From contig NMRA01001401.1 of the NCBI GenBank assembly GCA_002633005.1, positions 1-21,942 of the forward strand: a stretch of 21,942 nucleotides of DNA. The letters run 5' to 3'. This stretch comes from Phoronis australis. Its lineage: Eukaryota; Phoronida; Phoronidae. The position numbers were made by a program, and so were the translations under genes. Of this stretch, positions 9,590 through 19,226 are shown piece after piece. A model generated the notes under the pieces. It saw only the letters and a program-made list of their open reading frames with translations, ran no database searches and was not told the DNA's origin. Numbering within the stretch: the stretch's first letter is position 1; each line of letters begins with the position of its first letter.

Positions 9590-9780
9590 ACCCAGTAAAC
9601 ATGACAGTATTGGCTTAGTATTGGATATCTGTTGCTTGATAACGCTTGTACCGTATACTGGTTTACGTTTCTTGGCCACTAATGGCCCAATACCGTCCAA
9701 TGACACTAACCCAGTGAACCCTTCCCTTACCGGGTCGCCGATATTGGCCCAATATCGCTGACCGGTAAACACAGACTTGA
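9590..9780. repeat. Palindrome-rich repeat with TATTGG/CCAATA modules
   Basis: The stretch carries repeated AGTATTGG, GGCCCAATA and related words in both orientations, and a near-perfect palindrome at 9739-9757 (CGATATTGG, one base, CCAATATCG). Its ends are loosely inverted (CAGTAAACATGACAGTATTGG at left; on the other strand GTTTACCGGTCAGCGATATTGG at right, shown here in part). It is probably a short non-autonomous transposable element or its terminal part. Confidence 0.55.
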
Positions 9781-9987
9781 ACACAAGAGGGCAGTTAGAG
9801 GCTTGCCCACAGGAGGCCCTGGCTTACTATTTTATCGCTAAAAGTTTTCTTCAAACAAATCACCATCAGATGTGTGACAATAAAACTTTTCAATTTTTAT
9901 AAAAAAATTAATTACCAACAGCTGTATTACAGCGTAATTTTATTTTTTTTAAGAAAACTTTCCACTAGATGACCCTCATGAAAGAAC

Positions 9988-10092
9988 CGCCATTTTGAAA
10001 TTTCCGTTGAAGAACACTTGAGTTGTTTAGTTTGAAACCAGCGTGTGTAACACAAATAGTGAAGGATTTTCACAGTGAACTTCAGATTTCTG
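9988..10092. promoter_or_regulatory. YY1-like site and possible untranslated exon
   Basis: CGCCATTTT (9988-9996) is a YY1-type site on the minus strand. About 100 bp on, on the plus strand, TTTCTG is followed by GTAAGT (from 10093), an excellent 5' splice site. A non-coding first exon ending at 10092 is possible but no start site is defined. Confidence 0.2.
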
Positions 10093-10589
10093 GTAAGTTT
10101 CATATTTGTTCACTTTGCATGCCATGCCAGTGTCTGTAAGAGCATACAAAACATGATTTATACCGAAGACGTTCTCAGCCTCTGATCGTCTTTAATACAA
10201 ATTGGGCCTACAATCTACTACAAGATATAGTTTCATATACTTATTATACAGGTACTATAATTTTTGTACATTATTACTTTATCTTACTATAAACATCGCA
10301 ACCACATTCTATTTTTGCTCAATAACTTATCAAACATAGCTCGAACCACCGCATCAGCAAAGTATTGACCTAGTTACATAAACGTTTTACACACATTTTA
10401 ATGTTAACCATGTATGACTTATGCCTGATCAAAATGAATAGGATTGGTGTAGCTTAGGAACTTACTTCTACTAAATAACAAGTAGGCCTACATATTCCGT
10501 GCCTTGCGTGATCTTGTGTTTTCGTGAGGCTCTCGCGTCTGAAGAGCGCACGCAGGCTAAGAAATTTGGACAGTGTTCTGTAGACCACT

Positions 10590-10603
10590 TTTCTCGCGAG
10601 AAA
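10590..10603. promoter_or_regulatory. TCTCGCGAGA palindrome (BANP-type motif)
   Basis: TTTCTCGCGAGAAA is a 14-bp perfect palindrome containing TCTCGCGAGA, the motif bound by BANP and reported in CpG-rich promoters of animals. A related TTTCGCGAG lies 40 bp further on. It sits inside a 66-codon frame (10499-10699) that shows no known domain. Regulatory role is inferred from the motif. Confidence 0.4.
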
Positions 10604-10888
10604 TGCGAGATCATACAAAACCACACAAATTCAGTTGAACGAAAGACAAATGTTTCGCGAGTATGTACACGAGCTTACAAGCTCATCCTAGTAAAATAAC
10701 GGCCACTGAAGTGATTGGTCGGTGAGGTTGGAATGTTCAAATAAGGGATTGCATTTATAACTTTTATATCTTATACGATAGAATTCATTGCTTCCGTTCT
10801 ATTACCCTAGATTTTGCCCTCACGAGCAAGCTACATGTAACTTTGAATTTACGGGACGCAACCTTGGTTGTTTCTCGATGACATACAG

Positions 10889-11009
10889 GCCAATCAGATG
10901 TCTTAGCTGATTAACCCGGGGAAGCTCTGAGGTGCAGCCATATGCGAAATGTTTCAGCGTGAGTCTCCAAATGGTTCGACGAAGTAGCACTGTGAAAAGA
11001 TCACGTGAC
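10889..11009. promoter_or_regulatory. NF-Y and CACGTG sites
   Basis: GCCAATCAG (10889-10897) is a good NF-Y (CCAAT) site and TCACGTGAC (11001-11009) a bHLH-ZIP E-box. They lie about 110 bp apart and 150-270 bp upstream of the candidate terminal exon at 11159. They could belong to a short gene there or to the gene starting at 11527. No TATA box is close. Confidence 0.3.
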
Positions 11010-11158
11010 ATAGCTTCTCACTGATAAAGAGAACGAAGGAACAATCGCACATTCAAAGTGGTTGGATAACAGCATTCAAACATTCTGATTGTTTGATGTT
11101 GAAAAATGCATCAGTAAACCGATCCATTTATTCGGAAAGATTATTTTGTGTCTTGCAG

Positions 11159-11365
11159 TTGCTGCAACCACCAGAAGTGACTACATCAATGCATGGACAA
11201 AGTATCAGTCAATAGGCAATAACTTAAACGTTTGAACTGTATTCCTCGTTTCACAAAGTCTACTGCTCGGGTTACAGTCAGCTTTATTTGCTGTGGGCAT
11301 TCTTTGATGAAAATTTAATTACCACATCGTAGCTAGGGGACACCACAAAATACCCGTGTAATAAA
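11159..11365 (+). other. Candidate terminal exon with AATAAA
   Basis: A strong acceptor (TTATTTTGTGTCTTGCAG, AG at 11157-11158) opens an exon. With one base from an earlier exon the best frame gives a tail containing SDYINAWTKYQSIG and stops at TGA 11233-11235; the other two frames stop sooner or look worse. AATAAA is at 11360-11365 followed by a T/G-rich stretch, as expected for cleavage and polyadenylation. The next candidate promoter begins 110 bp later, so one gene may end here and another begin. No family is recognised and the upstream exons were not found. Confidence 0.35.
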
Positions 11366-11450
11366 GATACTATACCAACTTCATTGTTTTTCTTCTTTAA
11401 TGTGAACTTCCTTCAAAGGACGGAAGTGAACCACGAGAAATAACAAGGAA

Positions 11451-11527
11451 TTACGTAAAACGTCTCGAACACCCTGGAGTTACGAATGGGACAGTCTATA
11501 AAAGTGGTCAACAATCATCAAATCGTC
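11451..11527 (+). promoter_or_regulatory. TATA-box promoter of small secreted-peptide gene
   Basis: TATAAAAG at 11497-11504 is a consensus TATA box; a pyrimidine-A initiator-like TCAGAAT falls about 30 bp downstream (near 11526). Upstream are TTACGTAA (11451-11458), a perfect palindromic bZIP site of the C/EBP-HLF-CREB type, and an ETS/IRF-like GGAAGTGAA (about 11422-11430). TATA plus bZIP sites fit an inducible or tissue-specific gene, but that is inference. Confidence 0.55.
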
Positions 11528-11584
11528 AGAATACCACGCTGACCATTCAACGTTACAGTGCTGCGTTCTAGAAAATAGTTCGAG
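11527..11584 (+). other. Candidate 5' untranslated exon 1
   Basis: The stretch from the expected start site to GTTCGAG is followed by GTAAAC (GT at 11585-11586), a good donor. It has no ATG. The intron would run to the acceptor CACTCCACTACAG at 12457-12469, about 885 bp. A non-coding first exon followed by an exon starting shortly before ATG is common for small secreted-peptide genes. Confidence 0.45.
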
Positions 11585-12476
11585 GTAAACGTTTCTATTT
11601 AACTATAGTTCTTGTATGTTTCACCCGATTTTGTCTTAACGAAATTTCATTTTCAGATACCCTGTTTACTTTAAAATTGTGTGCATGTTGATCCCATCTT
11701 CTTCATTCCGTGTTTGTTCTCGCCGTGTTTAAACTGTGATTTGTGTCCGGAGCACTTATCACGTTGGGTTGAACTAAGTATAGGATAGACTTTGCGTCAT
11801 CTGCGGAAGAGGAACGGGGAAAAGTGTCAAAGTGTGTCTGCCAAGGACGTTTAGCCGGAAAAGACGGCTGAGTGAAAAGGTTTTTTCGTTTTTGAAGCCT
11901 GGCACACGGGCAAATGGGTAACAAAATACAATACATTTTCTGATGAGATTAGACATACTTGTTAAAGTTACGCGTGACTACAAAACCCCGCGCATAACCT
12001 TCGCACCCCAAATATGTTGCTGTCAATATCAAGGATTTCAAAGCATGGTTTTATGTTTGAATACATGGCTGATGGGTTTACACCAAAAAGAAAAGAAAGC
12101 TGTGGAGGGCATACCAGTTAAAAGGATTATCGTTCTCAAACCTAACCTCCTTTCCCTCTGAAGTGGGGCACCTTTTTGTGATATCCTTGATCCTTAAGTC
12201 GAAAATTGAAATTCGAAAATATTTTCCACAAATCTGTGGAAGTCAATAAACCTGGGTTGAGCACCGTAGACCTAAACATGTAGATGCAACGTGATCACAT
12301 CTTTGTTTGTAATTCAAGGCGGTCTCTCGAATATTGTGTGATCTTGGGGTTTCACGAATGCAGTGCGATTTTATGTAGTGCAGCGTATGGTTTCATGGGT
12401 TTCATATTACTTGCTCTTGATCAAAAACATACCTTTAACTAATTTTACAACTGCTTCACTCCACTACAGGTCAACT

Positions 12477-12538
12477 ATGTCCAAGTCTGCAATCTTCATC
12501 GTCTTAATGATGGCGTTCGCTGCTCTCATGACTGCAGA
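12477..12538 (+). CDS. Signal-peptide exon of a small secreted protein
   Basis: Exon 2 spans 12470-12538. It follows the acceptor ACTACAG and opens with ATG 7 bases in (context CAACTATGT). The 20 codons read MSKSAIFIVLMMAFAALMTA: a lysine, then a 15-residue hydrophobic core, then small residues suited to signal peptidase (A-L-M-T-A). After two further bases (GA) comes GTAAGT, a near-consensus donor, so the intron is phase 2. Unspliced, the frame stops one codon later (GAG TAA), which supports splicing here. The mature peptide must lie in later exons. One formal match is the acceptor at about 13975 (TATTGTACTTCAG), giving ENLLSRTSKASAMK and stop; this is weak. The protein is secreted; its role (defence peptide, hormone or other) cannot be told. 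Confidence 0.6.
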
Positions 12539-12726
12539 GTAAGTGTTTGACTAATCCCTAATAAAACTGTTTAAAAGAGACCTGAAGTACATGTTTCAAC
12601 ATTTTAATATGAATTTTGAAAGTATAAGGGTTCGTTACTGGCATCCACGTATTCCTAATTAGTGCACAGTATTTTTCTTTTTTACTTTGAAAGTTCCTGT
12701 GACGTTGATTCATCCCGGGTGCTAAC

Positions 12727-13603
12727 CGTATGAAGATTATCTTCAAAATACTGCTAGGTACCAGTAGCACTGTGTGTTGAGCTCTGTTAGACACCGAAAT
12801 TTCACACAGCCCGGGTAGTTCTGCTCGTCACCTCCTCGCGAAACTTATTTCAGCATGTAGAGCTATAAACCGGCACTAGTAGTAGGCTTCTACTAGTGAC
12901 AACAGGGGGTTGGTAAGTTGATACTTTCTAGGTTATAAACAGAACAGCAGTACGAAGGCTGTACACTGGTAGCTGGAGACCAGGCGAGCTTTTCTTGTGA
13001 GGGGAGCGTGAAAATATATGGGTGTCGTCCAACACTCAGCTTACCCACTGGAGCCGTTTAAGTGAAAAATAATCTAGTAAACGTTATTTCATCTCATAAT
13101 TCTCAGCCTTTAAAAAAGAGGCGCTCAATACGCGCTATTTCCTAAAATTTTGCAACATCTGTCGGGAGATGATGACAGCTTCGCAGGAGCAAATTTTTTA
13201 TGAAATTCGGTTTCCTGGTATTAAAATAGTAAAAACTTGTCAGGAAACGAAATCGACTCTAATAATTTGTTGTGACATGTACACAACTTCAAAGAAAAAT
13301 TTGATCGCTTGTTGTATTTGTAAGAACAACTCTGGGAACGAAACTGGCCAATAAGGCAACAAGTGACTGCGCCGAAAGCCGACCTTAAAGAGCGCGACGA
13401 AATTTTAGCAGCAGACGGTGAAAAGCAGAACGCCAATTTTTTCAATACCAGTAAATAATTTAGTTTATTCAAGGAAGAGTGAAATTTTTAGTGACACTAA
13501 TTTTGAGTCAGACTTTATTTGATGAGTTTTTACCCACGTCGGTGCAACGGCCGTTGTTTATTTAGTATACATGTACAGCTTGCACCAAGCCAAGGCTACG
13601 CAG
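12727..13603 (+). repeat. Dispersed repeat, plus copy of inverted pair
   Basis: Colinear, diverged similarity to the reverse complement of 20556-21322. Shared landmarks in order: TATGAAGA-TCTTCAAAATAC, TAGTTCTGCTCGTCACCTC, GCGC(T/C)ATTTCCTAAA, GGGAGATGATGA, GAAATTCGGTTT, AATAATTTGTTGTGAC, AACTGGCCAA, TAGCAGCAGA, ATAATTTAGTTTA, GTGACACTAATTTT and TTTTTACCCAC. This copy has about 115 extra bases (roughly 12880-12995) beginning at a 9-bp hairpin (12874-12882 with 12890-12898). It lies in the presumed second intron of the secreted-peptide gene. No protein frame is shared, so it is probably a non-coding transposable element. Confidence 0.85.
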
Positions 13604-13826
13604 TCGGGGCCCTTTCCTGGCCGCCGGCCGGGGTGCCGAGAACGGCACTGTTCCACTAATAGTCAACACTACACGGCAGTAAACTTGTATTATGAACTTT
13701 CGAGAGCCAAAATCGTAGACGAATTATACACATTAAGCACAGTTCTGTAACCGAGAGGCATTTAATGAGCTATACAAATAGTAAGCTCCATTCATCTCAT
13801 TGCCTTCACCCACGGTGCAGCCTCAG

Positions 13827-13851
13827 TGACGTCAGATGCGCGTTAGCCAAT
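13827..13851. promoter_or_regulatory. CRE and CCAAT box
   Basis: TGACGTCA (13827-13834), a perfect CREB/ATF palindrome, lies 12 bp before CCAAT (13847-13851) in a locally GC-richer stretch. This spacing is typical of a proximal promoter, but no TATA box or exon could be attached. A second GACGTCA-type word lies at about 14111. Confidence 0.35.
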
Positions 13852-14205
13852 AGGAATTAAGATTGGAAAAACGCTTTTTACAAAAATGTGAAAAAATAAC
13901 AAAGATGCGATTGATGATATAGACTTTGTTCATAAATTAAATTGGATTAAAAATGCATGTTATTGTACTTCAGGAACCTTTTAAGTAGAACTTCAAAGGC
14001 GTCTGCTATGAAATAATTTATGTTGATTATTAAAAGATTGAATTTGTGTGTTAATGTCGACATTGACATAGAGACCAGTGACCCGTTGCACCCTTATCCT
14101 GCGCTCGGCGACGTCAGTCGACTTGCCAGTTATCCTACAATGTAAATGTATACAGCACGATGGGTGTTTTCAATCAACCACGATAAGTTGCAGCTGCCAC
14201 CGGTA

Positions 14206-14221
14206 GGTGAGTGCACTCACC
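14206..14221. repeat. Perfect 16-bp palindrome
   Basis: GGTGAGTGCACTCACC reads the same on both strands. It contains an E-box-like GGTGAG on both halves. It may bind a dimeric factor or be the relic of a palindromic repeat; no further evidence. Confidence 0.7.
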
Positions 14222-15121
14222 ACAGGACACATGGTTTTCATTCAGAAATTGAGAGAGCCCTGTGAGTTGGTTAGGTATGTCAATATTTGCATTCCACAGT
14301 TTTTGAGGTTGCTCTGCATTTCTCTGATTTAAACCGTGTGGCATTGATTACTATTTTGGGAGATATTGGCGTGTTTACGTAGGTGTATAGACAAATAAAG
14401 GCTAGAGCCAGACGTGAGAGGATGACTGTGGATCAGTTTATTTTCACTGAGGCTATGATGAATATGTACATACGGTGAAAATCTCCATTAAATTCTGAAC
14501 AACTTTCAAATTTAAAATTGTTAGGTCATTAGTTGGCGTGAATTCGCTAAATTATTGAAAATCAACAGGAATTTCATGCAACGCCCTTAATTTAAGGATT
14601 AACTCTCTATTTGCTTTCATTGATGTAAGGTCTCAGTTTTCAAATACATAATAAATATGCCGCAAGTCAAAGACAACTGCTTGACTTTTGTAAGTAAACA
14701 AAAGATAGAAATATGTTTAAGAATTAAGGAACATAGTCGAGTCCCTATTTGGGACGGTTTCATGCAGCGGAACACGAGACTCTGTTACTTAGTGTTTCGA
14801 CGATCAGAGATCGGGGATTTCATCTAGGGCACCACTGTCGTTGCACAGGCGCTCGAATTTCCCGATTGCTCATAACCATATAATAAGAAACATAATCATA
14901 TTGGTTGGACACTATAAAGCTTTGCCGAGCCGAGGCTCCAAACTTCAACTGTCCAAACTCCAAATAAAATCTGAGTGCACCTCCCCCAGTCTGGTATTGC
15001 ATAAACATTCGAAGCCTTATCTTTCCTTGATCCCATTAATTGTCCCCGTGAGTGGTGAATTGGCGATGGAATTTCCAAAGCAATCTCAAAACTCTGAATT
15101 CAAGGACCTAAAGTAGTAAAC
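14222..15121. other. Unassigned stretch
   Basis: AATAAA occurs at about 14392 and 14963. Overlapping frames on both strands at 14820-15116 (60-91 codons) show no known family; because three frames are open at once they are likely chance in a locally GC-richer region. Confidence 0.4.
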
Positions 15122-15164
15122 ATGGCGGATTTCAGTTGTGCTTCAACTTGTACGCCTGTCGAAG
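15122..15164 (+). other. Possible first coding exon (MADFSCASTC)
   Basis: AACATGGCGGA is a YY1-like start context. The frame MADFSCASTCTPVE runs to GAAG followed by GTGAAA, a fair donor at 15165-15166 (phase 1 intron). If unspliced the frame continues to a stop after 29 codons. No promoter motif other than YY1 is present and no next exon was found. Confidence 0.2.
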
Positions 15165-16865
15165 GTGAAACTTCGAGTTTGAAACCTACATTTCAAATTC
15201 AATTATTCTAATCCAAAACCTAAATAATTGATAATGTTAAAATTAGTATGTTAATGATTATTTGCAATTTTATTCCACTGACAACTCATTTTAACCCTTA
15301 ACTTAAAATTTTATTGCATAAACTAGAGTATCTTGTTTCTCATCTTGACATTACGCACTTTTCTTGGTTGGAGCACAACACACACTCGGCCAGGAAACGC
15401 AGTCCGTGCGAGTATTACAATGTGCGTGGCCGATGAGTTAATTCAATGGCATTGGCCAAAAGTGAAACCTTAATAAGAAATCACAGTACACAAAATAACT
15501 TCGCATTTCAATACAGTATCAGGATAATTTATATTTGACACAAATAACTGAGTAGATACATTCATTTGGCAATGATTTTTTAAAGTGCTCTCTGCTTCTC
15601 ATGACCAAGTACTCGAGGGACTGAGGACAAAAGGAGCGCGAAAATAGACTTTCGGATTTAACTCGGGAGCGTCCGCCAAAAACCCGGATGTGCGAAGACC
15701 GTCTGCCATGACATCACTAAATAATGTCCTTGAATTTGTGATTTTGACATTCTTTAGGCATTTTTGTAGTCAAATCATCACTCAAAGGCAATTTGAAGAT
15801 ATCAAATGAAAGAAGGTATTCTAAGATTTGTTCGATGGCAGCTTCGTGGAGTTCCATGCACATTTGCAGATTTTGAGTATCCAAGCTTTATGTTTTCTTA
15901 GTATTGGGTGAAGTCATTTACAATCGAGGAACAGATAAACTCAAGCGCCTGTGTGTCGTTGTTGGTCCCTAAACATCCGGTGACATCACAAAAATTGTGT
16001 ACGTAAGCTGATTTATAATTTACGTTTCATGCGGCGAAATTTGACTTGAGCGTGATCGGATGGCGCGTGCCTCGAAAAACTTTGGCGCAAAACCTGATCT
16101 ATGTGAATTGAGGCCCCTTTTCAATCCCGTGGACCCGTGCTTTCAATTCTGGTGCATGCAAGTGACAAATGTTGTTTTCTGTCATATCGTTTACATGTCA
16201 CCAAGTTATCTGTAATGTCACAGGACGTTTACGAGTCGACAACAGTCCCGCAATGCTTTTAAATTACGTCTTTGAGAGGTAAAGCAATTACTGCCATATT
16301 GCAATCGGGGCTGACATGTTCAACTTAAGGTATTTAACGTGGTAAACTGTATATGTTGGAGTGTGAGTCGTGATCAGACTTTGTGATGAGGACAAAAGAA
16401 TGTGCGAATGTACTTGGGTTTGGAAACCACTATCGTCTGGAACCAAATGGGAATATTTGTGGTGTCGCCAAAAGACCATTTCCGCAGAGGCTTTCTTAAA
16501 TATGCAAGTATCCCCCTTATAAACGGACTGTCAGTCTAAGTCGGGATCCGAGCTGCTTGTATGTGGACGAAGTATCCGGGTATTCACTGGCCAAAAGGCC
16601 CCGTATGTTGAAATTCAGATACGTGCATGAAGGACACTCAGTCTACCGGTGTCTACCGCCTCTTGCACCGGCCGTTGACCCCTTCAACGTACTCTATAAT
16701 TCGTAATAATGGACAAAACGCCGATGCAATACATCCACTGTAATTAAAGAAGCACACGTAGTTAACCCTTATTACATGGTTAGAGGATGTTATAAGGATC
16801 CAAGAATTACCTACCCCATAACTAATACACAATCAGAAATCGAATAAAGCTTTAATAAACGCGCC
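15165..16865. other. Unassigned stretch
   Basis: About 1.7 kb without a recognisable gene, repeat or transposon protein. It contains scattered CpG-containing words and AATAAA (about 16842). A 63-codon minus-strand frame at 16288-16479 has no domain features. Confidence 0.5.
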
Positions 16866-16871
16866 ACTCAC

Positions 16872-16921
16872 GATTCGCACCCGAAGAAGCGCCATTTTGA
16901 ACTTACCGCGAACCCGGAAGT
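16872..16921 (-). promoter_or_regulatory. ETS/YY1 promoter and possible first exon (MALLRVRI)
   Basis: On the minus strand ACTTCCGGG (about 16921-16913) is an ETS site, then AAAATGGCGC (16898-16889) a YY1 site whose ATG opens MALLRVRI (16895-16872), followed immediately by GTGAGT, a strong donor. ETS plus YY1 around a short first exon is the classic arrangement of TATA-less housekeeping genes, and a start rich in leucine and arginine would suit a mitochondrial targeting peptide. Later exons, which would lie at lower coordinates, were not identified. Confidence 0.3.
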
Positions 16922-17025
16922 ACAATTCATTCAGGAACCCAGGCTAAGAAAACGCCGTCAATGCGACTGGAGCTGCTTGTTACCAACCTGCAAACGCAGG
17001 CTCTTAGGAAGGAAAAAATTATTGG

Positions 17026-17089
17026 GGGTGGGGGCTCAAATCAATTTGACTTCGCCAACCTACCCCCTTGATATCGCTAGCCCCCACCC
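17026..17089. repeat. Hairpin with 11-bp G/C-rich arms
   Basis: GGGTGGGGGCT (17026-17036) pairs perfectly with AGCCCCCACCC (17079-17089) over a 42-base loop. It resembles the GGGGGCT/AGCCCCC repeats at 19227-19372 in composition and may be an end of a related small element. Confidence 0.6.
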
Positions 17090-17101
17090 ATTCTCTGGAT
17101 A

Positions 17102-17491
17102 TCACCCTATTTGTACCGTCCCCCCACATCCGCCATAGTTGGGGATAATACCGGGGATGCAGCCATCAAGATTTGAGTAATCGTGAACCAACAAAGTGTC
17201 ACGGAGAGTAAGAATGTCTAGGGCCAGCGTACTGACGGGTAGCTGGAAGCAGCCTGAAGTAACTATAGCTGGGCTCCAACACCTGTTCCTATGCTGTGGG
17301 TTGAAGATCAAGGTTTGTTTTATAATCCAGTTTCGGGAAAACTTCATTTTATTACAGCCAGTCTTTGTAGTAACTTTTTGAAAAGGTGAGGCCCCGAGAC
17401 TGGTATGAATCACTAGATGAAACGCAGCCGGTAGTCCTGTTTCTGGCTGCTGGGGGAAATGATACAGAGTGTGTTCCAAAAATGTACACAC
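17102..17491 (-). other. Longest open frame (129 codons), unrecognised
   Basis: The minus-strand frame has an ATG and no stop for 129 codons, with eight or so scattered cysteines and no signal peptide or membrane segment. I recognise no domain. The opposite strand is also open for 61 codons in part of it (MSRASVLTGSW..., ending at a possible donor AAG before GTTTGT). A single frame of this length in 22 kb of DNA is compatible with chance. Confidence 0.15.
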
Positions 17492-17610
17492 TTCAACGTC
17501 TGGAGTTCAAATTGAGCTCCCGTGGGTAATTGATATTCTACGCAGGTCTACTGCATGGTTACACCTTATTTTTAAAGTGGGGGTGCCATTTATTACGTGT
17601 TCTTTTTTAG

Positions 17611-17865
17611 TAAAAGGTCCTCATCGTCAAAAATGTGAGGCTGGTTTCGCGCATGTCGTGTGTGTAGTATGCACGGGAAATGCAAGCAAACGATTCAGAT
17701 TTGAAGATAAATACTACTGGAAACTAAAAACATCACAGAACTGCAAAGAGATTTTTTCGAAGTTGATGAGCAATGAGTTAGATTTTATTTATTTAAGTAC
17801 ATAAACGTCTTTCGATCTACGGTTTGTAAACTTAAATCCAGTAATCTAGTTCCTAAGCCAATAAA
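17611..17865 (+). other. Candidate terminal exon (Cys-containing tail) with AATAAA
   Basis: A strong acceptor (TACGTGTTCTTTTTTAG, AG 17609-17610) opens a frame of 64 codons to TAA at 17802-17804. It includes KCEAGFAHVVCVVC near the start and NCKEIFSKLMSN later. AATAAA lies at 17860-17865. The frame needs a phase 1 intron before it, so it does not join in frame to the phase 2 signal-peptide exon at 12477-12538. It overlaps the start of the tandem block at 17766. No family recognised. Confidence 0.25.
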
Positions 17866-18530
17866 CATTTTATTGTCATTTGAATTGTGAGAGGATTTTG
17901 GGACACTTTGTAAAGTTGTACGAAATTCATCAATTTCCTTGAGACTTATTTCAGATAGACAAAAATCGTTCAGCGTACTTTTATATTTGGGGATCTTATG
18001 ATAGATTGAATTTTCCCGGTGTCTGCTTGCAACTAAGTTCATTGAAGCATTCTCATTTCTACAAGATTACATGTACAGTAGCTTCATCCGTCAATCAGTC
18101 CACTTTCATTAGATACATAAACATGTAAATCAGAAACCAACAATCAAATCCATGAGCAATGCGTTTACCTTGATTTAATGACTTAATCCCCCTTTGATCC
18201 CGTTGGTGAGTTTAAACAACAAAACTTGTTCCGAAGTTAAAAAGCAATGTATTTATCGTGATTTGAATTGTGAGCAAATTTTTGGGAAGTGTCCAAATTT
18301 CATCAATGTCTTTGAGAGTTATTTTAGATGGGCAAAAAGCTTCCAAGTGCACTTTACTATTTAGGGCTTCAACTAAATTCCCTGAATCGTCATCATTTTT
18401 TAAAAGATTAGCCTCTAATTACCAAAAATCATCTACTAACCTGTCGGTTTTCGTAGATACATAAGCAAGTAAATCAGAAACCAACGAATTTGTTAATCAA
18501 AACGGAAATCAATGTACAGTTATGAGCAAT
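17766..18530 (-). repeat. Tandem block, ~370-386-bp units, with shared minus-strand frame
   Basis: ATGAGCAAT marks unit edges at 17766, 18152 and 18522 (spacing 386 and 370). Within the units TTTGAATTGTGAG (17880, 18263), TCATCAAT-TC-TTGAGA and AGATACATAA-CA-GTAAATC (18112, 18456) correspond. On the minus strand both units encode a similar peptide: FCLSEISLKEIDEF in one and FCPSKITLKDIDEI in the other, with conservative changes (E/D, S/T, F/I). The first lies in an 85-codon frame (17785-18042). This may be a duplicated exon or the relic of a repetitive coding element; stops break the second copy. No family recognised. Confidence 0.6.
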
Positions 18531-18845
18531 ATGCGCAGCCATGCTCGCAGATTTTAGGCGGGTAACCCGGAGAAAATGGGAGATTGGGCATTCATAGTAA
18601 GGTGTATTTTTACCGGTTCACGAGTTAAACTTGACCCCCCCAATTAACGCTGAAATATTTGTTTATTAGTGGGAGTATTTGAGTACAATCGTTCACCCCA
18701 ATGGTAGCCTCGACAGCACTGTTTTCCAAGGGGAATTCCTTACAAACAACTCATTGTAATCATTTTAGAGATACTATTCTTGTGATACTATGGGAAACAG
18801 TAACAATATTTTATAATTACATTATATTTTGGCCATAGTACGATC
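18531..18845. other. Unassigned stretch
   Basis: Nothing supportable is seen here beyond a short C-rich run near 18635. Confidence 0.5.
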
Positions 18846-18998
18846 AGAAAACGGACAATCTCATTCTAATTTCACCACATGGATGTGGAATGGTAATCGA
18901 CACTTGTCCTACTGTACATATCCTGATGAAGTCTTATGAAAAGACGTAACGTTGAGTTAACATGAGCTTTTTATTTGTGCGGCGATTGTCCGTTTTCT
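18846..18998. mobile_element. Short inverted-repeat element with hammerhead-like core
   Basis: AGAAAACGGACAATC (18846-18860) and GATTGTCCGTTTTCT (18984-18998) are perfect 15-bp inverted ends. Inside, CTGATGA (18923-18929) is followed by a stem GTCTT/AAGAC (18931-18935 with 18941-18945) and GTAACG. This is the layout of a hammerhead ribozyme core (CUGAUGA, stem II, GAAA), except that GAAA is GTAA, which should inactivate it. Such motifs are known from Penelope-like elements and retrozymes. The element is probably a decayed remnant. Confidence 0.5.
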
Positions 18999-19226
18999 AG
19001 TTATTCTATAACTAACCATCGGAAATAATCCTTTTGTGTAATTAACAGATAGGGGTCTTTACGTTTTTCAAAATTCCACCCTTTCGATGGCGGTCAATCC
19101 TATTGCATTTTTTTCATATTTTTTGGTTGTTTGGATCGAATGTCTTGATACTGCTGTGCTGTGCACGAATGTTGGTTTTTTTATGAATTTGGAATCTCAA
19201 CTTCGCTCGAGAATACTTGGCAGTGT
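18999..19226. other. Unassigned stretch
   Basis: No gene or repeat is recognised in this AT-rich interval. Confidence 0.5.

Noticed and set aside
12225-12242. Histone-type 3' stem-loop at TTCCACAAATCTGTGGAA
   Set aside because: The stem sequence does not match the histone consensus and no histone frame is nearby.
14820-15116. Overlapping 60-91-codon frames on both strands
   Set aside because: Three frames open at once in a GC-richer patch; none resembles a protein family.
17102-17491. 129-codon minus-strand frame as a real gene
   Set aside because: No domain, opposite strand also open, no promoter or splice context; one such frame in 22 kb can be chance.
12477-17804. Joining the signal-peptide exon to the cysteine-containing exon at 17611
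   Set aside because: Phases do not match (phase 2 donor, phase 1 acceptor frame); the frame that would match stops after about 10 codons.
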